Assembly (NCBI GenBank): GCA_021808425.1
Contig: JAKBBS010000171.1
Location: 1-6,829, forward strand
Origin: Actinomycetes bacterium
Lineage (GTDB): Bacteria; Actinomycetota; Acidimicrobiia; Acidimicrobiales; Palsa-688
Direction of reading: 5' to 3'
Length of the DNA stretch: 6,829 bases
A model generated the notes under the pieces. It searched no databases, was not told the DNA's origin, and was given only the letters and a program-made list of their open reading frames with translations. Each line of letters begins with the position of its first letter. Positions within the stretch are counted from its first letter, which is position 1. Of the stretch, positions 1 to 6,163 are shown in pieces. Position numbers and translations under genes: made by a program.

Positions 1-1
1 C

Positions 2-1075
2 GATATAACGCAAATATTTGACGCCGGTACAGCCACGATTATGGACGCAACAGGAACCTATATGCCCGTCTATAAGCTGATGGCACAGAACCACATTCCC
101 TTTGCTACCTCCGACTTTGTTGGAGGCGCGGCAAGCTACTACGAGACTAGCACGAATAAGCTCGATTCGCTTCCCTTCAACAGCTCGACACCCGTACTCT
201 TCTACAATAAGACGGAGTTCGCAAAAGCAGGTATAACCGTCCCACCGAAGACCTGGCAGCAGCTCCAGACGGATGCGGCAACCCTCTCCAGTCACGGCCA
301 GCGTTGTGCCTTGACCACGTCCGGGGCATATGTGATGTGGTCAGATATGGAACAGTTCGCTGTCTGGAATGGGTACCCGTATGCAAGTAATCAGAACGGG
401 TATACCGCGATCAAAGGCGTGAAGCTCCTAATTGACACTCCTCCTTTCATCGCGCACCTGGCGATGCTCGGCCAGATGGCCAGCAAGGGACAGTACATCT
501 GGAACGGGGTGAGCACTTCAACAGTTCCCCTCTTTACCAACGGTACTTGTGCGATGTATGAGCAGAGTTCTGCTGATCTGTCTACGATCCAAGCGGGAGC
601 GAAGTTCCCCTTCGGTGTATCGGAGCTACCGATTGTTGCCGGCGACACAGCTGCTCCCCAGAATACAGTCGTCGGCGGCGCATCGCTTTGGGTAATGGCT
701 GGGGCTCCGGCCAACACATATCCGGGTGACGCCAAGTTCCTGGCGTACTTGATGTCCGCTGCCGGACAGGCCGACTGGGCTTCCCACACCGGATACGTTC
801 CGGTTACTCCGGCCGGGTCTCAACTGCTCGCATCTCAGAACTTCTACAAGACCCACCCGAACGACCAAGTGGCGGTGAGCGAGCTCAACAACAAGCCACC
901 GACGCCGAATTCCCGCGGCATCCGCCTTGGGTACCTGCCGCAGATCCGCCAAGCCGAGGCTTCTGCCATAGCCGAGGTACTGTCGGGCAAGCAGACGGCG
1001 AGTCAGGCGCTAGCGACGGCACAGAAGCAAGGCGACGCTATCTTGAACCAGTTCGCCGCCCAGTATGGGGGCTAG
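2..1075 (+). CDS. ugpB: Glycerol-3-phosphate/glycerophosphodiester ABC transporter, substrate-binding protein UgpB (5' partial)
   Basis: Extracytoplasmic solute-binding protein that captures sn-glycerol 3-phosphate or glycerophosphodiesters for the UgpA/UgpE permease. The frame is open from base 2 with no start, so the signal peptide and roughly the first 80 residues of a ~440-residue family protein lie outside; 357 residues are visible. An internal ATG at 41 is not the start, because the codons before it encode the UgpB-typical stretch QIFDAGTATIM. Further family hallmarks are PFNSSTPVLFYNK (about 173-211), VGGASLWVM (671-697), the TGYVPVT segment and IRLGYLPQIR (920-949), whose arginines belong to the ligand pocket region in E. 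coli UgpB. By hand alignment, the pocket Trp of E. coli (Trp169 in mature numbering, from memory) corresponds here to a Tyr at 329-331 or its neighbour, with a two-residue insertion; the next Trp (338-340) is kept. Base composition is lower in GC than in the genes to its right. The family call is firm; the exact ligand is inferred. Confidence 0.93.
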   Translation, partial: DITQIFDAGTATIMDATGTYMPVYKLMAQNHIPFATSDFVGGAASYYETSTNKLDSLPFNSSTPVLFYNKTEFAKAGITVPPKTWQQLQTDAATLSSHGQRCALTTSGAYVMWSDMEQFAVWNGYPYASNQNGYTAIKGVKLLIDTPPFIAHLAMLGQMASKGQYIWNGVSTSTVPLFTNGTCAMYEQSSADLSTIQAGAKFPFGVSELPIVAGDTAAPQNTVVGGASLWVMAGAPANTYPGDAKFLAYLMSAAGQADWASHTGYVPVTPAGSQLLASQNFYKTHPNDQVAVSELNNKPPTPNSRGIRLGYLPQIRQAEASAIAEVLSGKQTASQALATAQKQGDAILNQFAAQYGG

Positions 1076-2033
1076 CGGAAGCAGGCTAGACGAACGGCGT
1101 CCGGCCCCTACGCCGACAAGCCGCCCTGTCCGGCGCCACCGCTCACGAGTGGCGCCGGCGGGAGCGGTATATCCGAATCGGCTGCTCCCTTTCCTCCTGA
1201 TGCTGCCCGAACTGGCGATCGTCGCCGTGTTCTTCTTGTGGCCGTCGATCAAGGCTGTCGAGGAGTCGTTGCGGGAGTCGAACGCTTTCGGGTTGGGTGC
1301 TCGATTCGCAGGACTAGCAAATTTCAAAGCGGCTCTACAGAGCGGTTACCTCCAAGCCTTTGAGGTGACCGCCCTGTTCACGGCGGCAACTACGGTGGCT
1401 TCGATGGCGATCAGCCTCGTGCTTGCGGTGCAGGTTGAGCAAACTGGTCGACTTAAGAGCGTCTATCGCACCCTTTTCATCTGGACATACGCGGTACCCG
1501 GTGCGGTGGCCGGGGCACTGTGGCTTTTCCTGTTCGAACCGCGTATCGGTCCTGGCGCCAGAGTGTTGTCCAGCTTGGGTATTCACTGGAATTTTGCACT
1601 GTCGGGAACGCAAGCGTTCGCTCTCGTGGTCACTATGACGGTGTGGCAGCAAACCGCGTACGACTTTGTGTTCTTCTCGGCGGGCCTTCAGGCCATCCCG
1701 CAGACGTTGGTCGAGGCCGCTACGGTGGATGGAGCGGGGCCGCTGGCCCGTTTCTGGCGAATAGTGTTCCCACTCCTTGGGCCAACAACAGTATTCGTGG
1801 CAGTCATGGATGTCTTGGCTGCATTGTTCGGAAGCTTCGCCGTGATCGACGTGGTGACCCAGGGAGGCCCCGGTGGGTCGACCACCACTTTGGTCTATGC
1901 GCTTTACCGGGATGGCTTCCAGAACGGTGATGTCGGCTTGGCTGGAGCTGAGACCGTGCTCCTGTTCATGATTGCTGCAGCTCTGCTCGCAGTGCAGTTC
2001 CGGGTACTTAACCGACGGGCACACTACCGGTGA
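1065..2033 (+). CDS. ugpA: Glycerol-3-phosphate ABC transporter permease UgpA
   Basis: Inner-membrane permease subunit, 322 residues, forming with UgpE the channel for substrate delivered by UgpB. A basic, Pro/Arg-rich cytoplasmic tail (residues 1-38) precedes six hydrophobic segments at about 40-60, 101-123, 136-157, 183-205, 239-262 and 293-313. The EAA loop that docks to the ATPase runs from residue 217 (EAATVDGAG) to the Pro at 236, with the invariant Gly at 223. The ATG at 1065 overlaps the end of ugpB by 11 bases and has no Shine-Dalgarno sequence before it, so translation is probably coupled to ugpB. An in-frame GTG at 1149 is a possible shorter start but also lacks a ribosome site. 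Length and EAA position fit MalF/UgpA-type permeases. The identity as UgpA rather than a general sugar permease rests on the flanking UgpB and UgpE, which are unmistakable. Confidence 0.93.
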   Translation: MGASGSRLDERRPAPTPTSRPVRRHRSRVAPAGAVYPNRLLPFLLMLPELAIVAVFFLWPSIKAVEESLRESNAFGLGARFAGLANFKAALQSGYLQAFEVTALFTAATTVASMAISLVLAVQVEQTGRLKSVYRTLFIWTYAVPGAVAGALWLFLFEPRIGPGARVLSSLGIHWNFALSGTQAFALVVTMTVWQQTAYDFVFFSAGLQAIPQTLVEAATVDGAGPLARFWRIVFPLLGPTTVFVAVMDVLAALFGSFAVIDVVTQGGPGGSTTTLVYALYRDGFQNGDVGLAGAETVLLFMIAAALLAVQFRVLNRRAHYR

Positions 2034-2872
2034 CCCGCCGCCGCCTTAGCTCGTCTGTGCGCCACGGCGGACTCGTCCTCGCAGCGGCAGTGTTCGCCCT
2101 GCCGATCTACTTCGCCTTCGTGGTCTCGACGCACTCTGCATCAGACTTGCTGAGAGGGGTACCCATTTTTCCGGCAGGCCAACTCGGTACGAACATATCC
2201 ACGCTGGCATCCGGAGGCGTCCCCGACAGCCCGACACTTACCACGATGCTCCTGAACTCGGCCGTGATGGCTGTATCCGTCACCGTCCTCAAGCTTGCAC
2301 TTTCAATACCGGCAGCGTACGCCGTCGCCTTCTTCCGTTTCCCGGGCCGGATGGTCATGTTCTGGCTAATCTTCGTCACACTGATGATGCCCATAGAGGT
2401 CCGGTTCTTTCCGACCTACAAGGTGACGGCGAATCTGGGCTTGCTCAACACGCAGGTAGGCCTCATATTCCCCTTGGTGGCTTCGGCGACTGCGGTGTTC
2501 TTACTCCGACAGTTCTTCCGTACTTTTCCGCTCGAACTCGCCGATGCCGCCCGTCTGGATGGTGTCGGACCGCTGCGCTTCTTGGTTTCGGTGGTGATGC
2601 CCCTAGCGCGACCGATGGTTGCAGCACTTGCGGTTCTCGAGTTCATCTACGGCTGGAACCAGTATCTCTGGCCTTTGCTCGTGGCCTCGAGCCAGAAGCG
2701 AGCGACCATCGTAATGGGGGTCAAAGGTCTGATCAGCGCGGCCCAGAGCTTCGCGATACCACAATGGGACCTGGTCATGGCCTTGTCGCTGGTGGCATTG
2801 GTGCCGCCCGTGATAGTAGTGATCGCAATGCAGCGTTGGTTTGTCCGTGGCCTCATGTCGGGGATTGACTAG
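2030..2872 (+). CDS. ugpE: Glycerol-3-phosphate ABC transporter permease UgpE
   Basis: Second inner-membrane permease subunit, 280 residues, MalG/UgpE type. It starts with GTG at 2030, and the sequence GTGA gives a 4-base overlap with the ugpA stop, a classic coupling junction. Hydrophobic segments lie at about 13-33, 74-100, 109-121, 142-160, 195-216 and 250-268. UgpE-specific stretches are easy to recognise: MMPIEVRFFPTY (119-130), ASATAVFLLRQFF (151-163) and FIYGWNQYLWPLL (205-217), the last identical to my recollection of E. coli UgpE. The EAA loop (169-191, ELADAARLDGVG then a Pro at 191) has Leu-Ala in place of the usual Ala after Glu but keeps the Gly and Pro that matter for ATPase docking. 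The protein ends in VRGLMSGID, as in the family. No truncation or frameshift is seen. Confidence 0.96.
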   Translation: MTRRRLSSSVRHGGLVLAAAVFALPIYFAFVVSTHSASDLLRGVPIFPAGQLGTNISTLASGGVPDSPTLTTMLLNSAVMAVSVTVLKLALSIPAAYAVAFFRFPGRMVMFWLIFVTLMMPIEVRFFPTYKVTANLGLLNTQVGLIFPLVASATAVFLLRQFFRTFPLELADAARLDGVGPLRFLVSVVMPLARPMVAALAVLEFIYGWNQYLWPLLVASSQKRATIVMGVKGLISAAQSFAIPQWDLVMALSLVALVPPVIVVIAMQRWFVRGLMSGID

Positions 2873-2874
2873 GC

Positions 2875-3573
2875 ATGCCCGCAACCGCCGTGTGGTCCCA
2901 CCGGGGTAACGTCGACGTCGAGGCGGCCCCAAAGGAGAACTCCCTCGACGCCTTCAACCTGGCGTCGGCGAATGGAATCGACGGGATAGAAACCGATACC
3001 TGGATCACCGCTGACCACGAGTTCGTCGTTACCCATGATCGCGATACTCCATTCGGGAGGATCGATGCCTTGTGTCGACGTCAGGTGCCGCACCTATCGA
3101 GCTTGGCCGAGGCGGTAGCGGTCGCCCAAGTCGCCTCGCTCAACATCGAACTCAAAGTAGCGCCGGCCGTGACCCGAGGCGTCGCGCGCGGTACCGGTTC
3201 TGAGCTGGCAGCCGCCCTTGAGGATATTGTCGTCGAACCTGGCCGACAGTTGGTCGTCTCGTCGTTTTCTAAGGATGCAACCGATGGTGTCCTCGCTGTT
3301 GCGTCGACTCGACTGGTAGGCCACCTATGCGAGAGTCATCCGACGTTGGAAGGTCTCCGTGAACTTGTAGATACCGGGTACTGGTCGGTGCACACCCGTG
3401 TGGGCGCGTTGGATCGTGGGGCAGCCGATGCGTGCCACAATGCTGGCTTGAAGTTGGTCGCTTGGACGGTCAACGATCTGCTGGTCGCAGACAGCCTTTC
3501 ACGAGACGACGTAGACGTTTTGATCACCGATCGGCCTCTGGCGGTTCGAGCGTCGCTTTCGCGGGTTGATTAG
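2875..3573 (+). CDS. ugpQ: Glycerophosphodiester phosphodiesterase (UgpQ-like, cytoplasmic)
   Basis: Metal-dependent TIM-barrel enzyme of the GDPD family, 232 residues, hydrolysing glycerophosphodiesters (for example glycerophosphocholine) to glycerol 3-phosphate and an alcohol. Visible active-site motifs are His9-Arg10-Gly, Glu21-Asn22, the metal-binding Glu39-x-Asp41, catalytic His54-Asp55, Glu92-x-Lys94, the WTVN motif at 197-200 and the closing TDRP at 218-221. There is no signal peptide or membrane segment, so it should act in the cytoplasm on imported substrate, as UgpQ does. The ATG sits 2 bases after the ugpE stop, giving a strong operon link. Two features differ from the textbook pattern: the stretch between HRG and EN is 9 residues rather than about 5-6, and the insertion after the catalytic His is short, making the protein compact. 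The family is certain; the name ugpQ rests on size and operon position. Confidence 0.9.
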   Translation: MPATAVWSHRGNVDVEAAPKENSLDAFNLASANGIDGIETDTWITADHEFVVTHDRDTPFGRIDALCRRQVPHLSSLAEAVAVAQVASLNIELKVAPAVTRGVARGTGSELAAALEDIVVEPGRQLVVSSFSKDATDGVLAVASTRLVGHLCESHPTLEGLRELVDTGYWSVHTRVGALDRGAADACHNAGLKLVAWTVNDLLVADSLSRDDVDVLITDRPLAVRASLSRVD

Positions 3574-3797
3574 GTCGATGGGTGCCGAAACGTAAGCCAT
3601 CCGGTGTGGGGATCGAGCCTCCTTGAAGCTGAGCTGCGCACGGCCAGTCGCGATGATCGCCTGCGAACGGAGAGTCGTCTAAGGGGCCACCTCCTGTCGG
3701 CTCAATACCCGCCTCGAACCACGATCTCTGCCTGCTGGCTGGGTCGGGTGCTTTCGCTTACTCCTCCGATGGCCTTCCCGAGCCGCTCTCCGAAAAT

Positions 3798-3809
3798 CGC
3801 GACGTCGCG
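3798..3809. repeat. Perfect 12-base palindrome CGCGACGTCGCG
   Basis: The sequence equals its own reverse complement over all 12 bases; the next flanking pair (T and C) does not continue it. It sits in the middle of the convergent gap, preceded by AAAAT and followed on the plus strand by TGTTATCTT, which weakly resembles an extended -10 element. It could be an operator, part of a terminator-like structure or chance in GC-rich DNA. The palindrome is seen directly; any function is a guess. Confidence 0.35.
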
Positions 3810-3919
3810 CTGTTATCTTCCGTCGCTCATACGCGTCACGGCCTTGCCGCCTCCGCAGGCAACGTCGGCATCGTCGCTTCCTCGGTTACCCGAAACGGGG
3901 ATGAGGCGGGCGCGGCGCC

Positions 3920-3947
3920 GTGCGGGAGAAACGCTTACGGCCCGCGC
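3920..3947 (-). terminator. Possible stem-loop just after the kinase stop codon
   Basis: A stem of five GC pairs (GCGGG at 3922-3926 with CCCGC at 3941-3945) closes a 14-base loop, starting four bases beyond the sensor-kinase stop. It can extend by an outer G-C pair across one mismatch (G-T on the plus strand, C-A on the minus). No T-run follows on the minus strand, so it would be a weak or non-canonical intrinsic terminator at best. Confidence 0.2.
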
Positions 3948-3949
3948 AG

Positions 3950-5374
3950 TTACGTACCAAAGTGGGGTTGATTGCTTCCTCGCTGGACCGGGTGGCGAGG
4001 CAGGACGATTGTGACGCTGGCACCTCCGCCATCCCGGTTCGCGGCCGTCACCGTGCCGCCGTGCACCTTTGCCAAGGCCGCCACGATGGCGAGCCCCAAG
4101 CCGGTACCCCCATCGTCGCTTCCGCGTGCCTGGTCTGGGCGGCGGAATCGCTCGAAGGCGTGCGGGAGAAAGTCGACAGGGAAGCCGGGACCACTATCGG
4201 TCACCTCCACTCGAACGGTCTCATCATCGGTCCGACCCGTGATCAATACGATGGAGTCCGGGGGGGACGAGCGCAGTGCGTTGTCGACGAGGTTGTCGAT
4301 TGACTGGCGGAGTCGGTCGGGATCGAGCTCGACAACCACGTCGGCGGGGGCATCGCCTTCGATTGTGACGCTACGCTCCGCGGCGCGAGACTGCCACGCT
4401 TGAGCTGAGCGCTGTATGAGGGCCTGCAGGTCGGTCGGTTCCATAGCAAAGTAGGCGTCCGGTTCGTCTGCGCAGGCGATGAGGAGAAGGTCCCGTGCCA
4501 GGCGTGCCAGGCGGTCAGTCTCCTCCCTCGCATTGGCCACGGCTTCAACGAGGTACTCGTGGCTCCGTCCCGGCTGGGCAGCGAGTTCGAGCTCGGCGCC
4601 GAGCACGGCCAACGGTGTCCTAAGCTCGTGCCCTGCGTCCGCGACGAACATCCGTTGGGCGGCGATCGCATCTTGTAGTCGCCCGAGCAGGCCGTTGAAG
4701 GTGGTGGCTAACGCGGCGATTTCGTCGTTGCGAACTGGCACTGGAAGTCGGGCGGCGTGGTCCTGGGCGGAGATTGCAGCCGCTTGCGCCCGCATCCGCT
4801 CTACCGGTCCGAGCGCTGCTCTGGCCAGTAGCGAAGCGCCGATGGTTGCCAGGGCGCAGATTAGGGCGCCCGCCACTAGCGCTTCGTCACGAGCGCGCGT
4901 GACGGCTTGGTTGATGGTTTGAAGCGGGCTGGCCAAGACGAGAACCAGCGGCTGGGTGCCGGGAACTCGCGTAGCGAGTACCCGCACTGGCGGGAGCAGC
5001 CGGCCGGAAGCGGTTAACGCCGTTGCTACAAGGTGCTGCGGGACTGCCTCTGCTCGGGCGAGTTGGGCGGCGTCGAGGTACGGCCGGGTGGGCGCCGCCG
5101 GGGTGGCAGCGACGAGTCGGTCGGGTGGCGTGAGCACCTGGGCAAGCGCCGGCCCTTGCGTCGCGACTGCAGGGACGCTCTTGGCGAGGTTTATCTTGTC
5201 ACTCTTCTCGTCCGCCAGAGACTTGACGGTGAGCGTGGCGCGATCGGATAGGCTCGCGTCGAGTGAGGAAACGAGGCCCCGTCGCAGCTCGCTGACGAAC
5301 AGAACGCCGCCCGCCACCGAGAGCAGCACCGCCGCAAAGAACACTAAGGCCGTTAGGCGGAGGCGTAACGCCAT
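3950..5374 (-). CDS. Two-component sensor histidine kinase (HAMP-HisKA-HATPase)
   Basis: Membrane sensor kinase, 474 residues, expected to autophosphorylate on His and pass the phosphate to the regulator encoded just before it. In order: transmembrane segment 1 (about 8-28), an extracytoplasmic region of about 135 residues rich in Ala, Pro and Val with no recognisable fold, transmembrane segment 2 (about 165-187), HAMP (about 187-237, with NDEIAALATTFN), HisKA with phosphoacceptor His249 in GHELRTPL, and the ATPase domain with N-box Asn361 and Asn365, G1 box DSGPGF (393-398), F-box (407-413) and G2 box GGTGLGL (422-428). All catalytic residues are present. There is no PAS domain, unlike phosphate-sensing PhoR. 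A good ribosome site (GGAGG, 5381-5385) lies six bases before the ATG, inside the regulator gene. The signal sensed is unknown. Confidence 0.95.
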   Translation of the reverse strand: MALRLRLTALVFFAAVLLSVAGGVLFVSELRRGLVSSLDASLSDRATLTVKSLADEKSDKINLAKSVPAVATQGPALAQVLTPPDRLVAATPAAPTRPYLDAAQLARAEAVPQHLVATALTASGRLLPPVRVLATRVPGTQPLVLVLASPLQTINQAVTRARDEALVAGALICALATIGASLLARAALGPVERMRAQAAAISAQDHAARLPVPVRNDEIAALATTFNGLLGRLQDAIAAQRMFVADAGHELRTPLAVLGAELELAAQPGRSHEYLVEAVANAREETDRLARLARDLLLIACADEPDAYFAMEPTDLQALIQRSAQAWQSRAAERSVTIEGDAPADVVVELDPDRLRQSIDNLVDNALRSSPPDSIVLITGRTDDETVRVEVTDSGPGFPVDFLPHAFERFRRPDQARGSDDGGTGLGLAIVAALAKVHGGTVTAANRDGGGASVTIVLPRHPVQRGSNQPHFGT

Positions 5375-5375
5375 G

Positions 5376-6056
5376 TCACGCCTCCGGCCCGCCCTTCAGG
5401 CGGTAACCGACCCCGCGGACCGTTTCGAGATCCTGACGCCCGAAGGGGCGGTCGATCTTCCGGCGCAGGTAGCCGACGTACTGCTCGATCACGTTGAAGG
5501 TTCCTGAGTAGGCGAAGTCCCAAACCTGGTCGATGATCGTCGTTCGTGTGACAACCTCCCCCGGGTGCCGCATGAGCAGCTCCAACAGGGCGTACTCCTT
5601 CGGGGACAGGAAGATCTCGGTGCCGGAGCGCCATACTCGGCGAGTCGACGGCTCTAGGCGCAACGTGCCGACGTCGAGGGAGTTGGGGCGCGCTTGGCTT
5701 CCCCGCCGGACAAGGGCGCGTACTCTAGCCGAAAGTTCCGCGAAACTGAACGGTTTGACCATGTAGTCGTCGGCCCCCAGGTCGAGGCCCTGCACCCGGT
5801 CGTCAAATGCTCCACGCGCGGTCAACATTATTATCGGCGCCCAGCGCTCGGCGTCGCGCAGGCGACGGCAGACTTCAAACCCATCAAAGCCAGGCAGCAT
5901 CACGTCGAGGATCACCGCCGCGTAGTCGTTCTCTGTCGCAAGCCAAACGGCGTCGGGACCCTTGTCAGCTAGGTCGACCGCGTAACCTTGCTCCTCGAAC
6001 CCGCGCCGCAAGATCCGGGCCAGGCGTGCCTCGTCTTCGACGACAAGGAGTTTCAT
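5376..6056 (-). CDS. OmpR/PhoB-family response regulator
   Basis: DNA-binding response regulator, 226 residues. The receiver domain (1-115) has the acidic pocket Glu7-Asp8, phosphoacceptor Asp51 in LDVMLPGFDG, switch Thr79, aromatic Tyr98 and Lys101 in the KPFSFAEL motif. The winged-helix output domain (about 126-222) has SPKEYALLELL (151-161), VVTRTTIIDQVW (168-179) and the recognition-helix/wing stretch VIEQYVGYLRRKID, ending in TVRGVGYRL (212-220). Phosphotransfer from the kinase should promote dimerisation and binding to direct-repeat promoter sites. The gene stops one base before the kinase ATG, so the two are co-transcribed. The ATG start at 6056 gives the standard MKLLVVEDE beginning; no Shine-Dalgarno sequence precedes it, so the message may be leaderless or weakly initiated. 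Resemblance is to the MprA/CusR/QseB-like branch; a target cannot be named. Confidence 0.96.
   Translation of the reverse strand: MKLLVVEDEARLARILRRGFEEQGYAVDLADKGPDAVWLATENDYAAVILDVMLPGFDGFEVCRRLRDAERWAPIIMLTARGAFDDRVQGLDLGADDYMVKPFSFAELSARVRALVRRGSQARPNSLDVGTLRLEPSTRRVWRSGTEIFLSPKEYALLELLMRHPGEVVTRTTIIDQVWDFAYSGTFNVIEQYVGYLRRKIDRPFGRQDLETVRGVGYRLKGGPEA
5381..5385 (-). promoter_or_regulatory. Ribosome binding site GGAGG for the sensor kinase
   Basis: GGAGG on the minus strand, six bases before the kinase ATG at 5374, lies within the last codons of the response-regulator gene. It is the clearest Shine-Dalgarno sequence in the window and fixes the kinase start. It also allows the kinase to be translated without depending wholly on coupling to the regulator. 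Confidence 0.75.
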
Positions 6057-6163
6057 GACCGACGAACACTACCTGGTCGCCGGTTGACTAGGCGCAGAGT
6101 CTGAGAGCGCTTCGCAGCGTCGCCGCAGCAAGGCTTCAGGATCGTTGCGTCACACTCATATTC
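6057..6163. promoter_or_regulatory. Divergent promoter region between the response regulator and gpmA
   Basis: This 107-base gap separates two genes pointing away from each other, so it should carry both promoters. On the minus strand, TAGTGT (6066-6071) fits the loose actinobacterial -10 pattern TANNNT nine bases before the regulator ATG, but I find no matching -35. An inverted pair GACT (6086-6089) and AGTC (6098-6101) and a short GC stem near 6108-6119 are the only symmetric elements. Neither gene has a visible Shine-Dalgarno sequence here, so leaderless messages are possible. Promoter assignments are weak; the divergent arrangement is certain. Confidence 0.4.

Larger units (their letters stand above)
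3574..3949. other. Convergent intergenic region, no gene seen
   Basis: This 376-base gap lies between the phosphodiesterase stop and the sensor-kinase stop, which face each other. One plus-strand frame opens at a GTG at 3604 and runs into the antisense of the kinase gene, but it has no ribosome site and a low-complexity Ser/Arg/Pro-rich product, so I do not call it. On the minus strand the region is broken by stops. Visible structure consists of a perfect 12-base palindrome at 3798-3809, an 11-base one with a single central base at 3650-3660, and weak stem-loops at 3841-3860 and 3920-3947. No T-tract terminator, tRNA, riboswitch or insertion sequence is apparent. Confidence 0.7.

Noticed and set aside
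3681..3725. A GGTTCGAGGC stretch on the minus strand resembling the T-arm of a tRNA
   Set aside because: No matching acceptor, D or anticodon stems could be drawn around it.
3841..3860. GCCTTGC...GCAGGC stem-loop as a terminator
   Set aside because: The stem is interrupted by a bulged T and no T-run follows on either strand, so it does not meet the usual picture of an intrinsic terminator.
3604..4014. A 136-codon plus-strand frame beginning with GTG in the convergent gap and overlapping the kinase 3' end
   Set aside because: There is no ribosome site, the composition is Ser/Arg/Pro-rich and low in complexity, and nearly half of what is open overlaps or abuts the antisense of the kinase gene.
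4956..5507. A 183-codon plus-strand frame opposite the kinase and regulator junction
   Set aside because: It is an Ala/Arg/Ser-rich shadow of well-supported minus-strand genes, with no motif of its own.
3950..6056. The two-component pair as PhoR-PhoP/PhoB controlling the ugp genes
   Set aside because: The kinase lacks the PAS domain usual in PhoR, the genes converge on rather than share a promoter with ugp, and no Pho box can be examined because the ugp promoter is outside the window.
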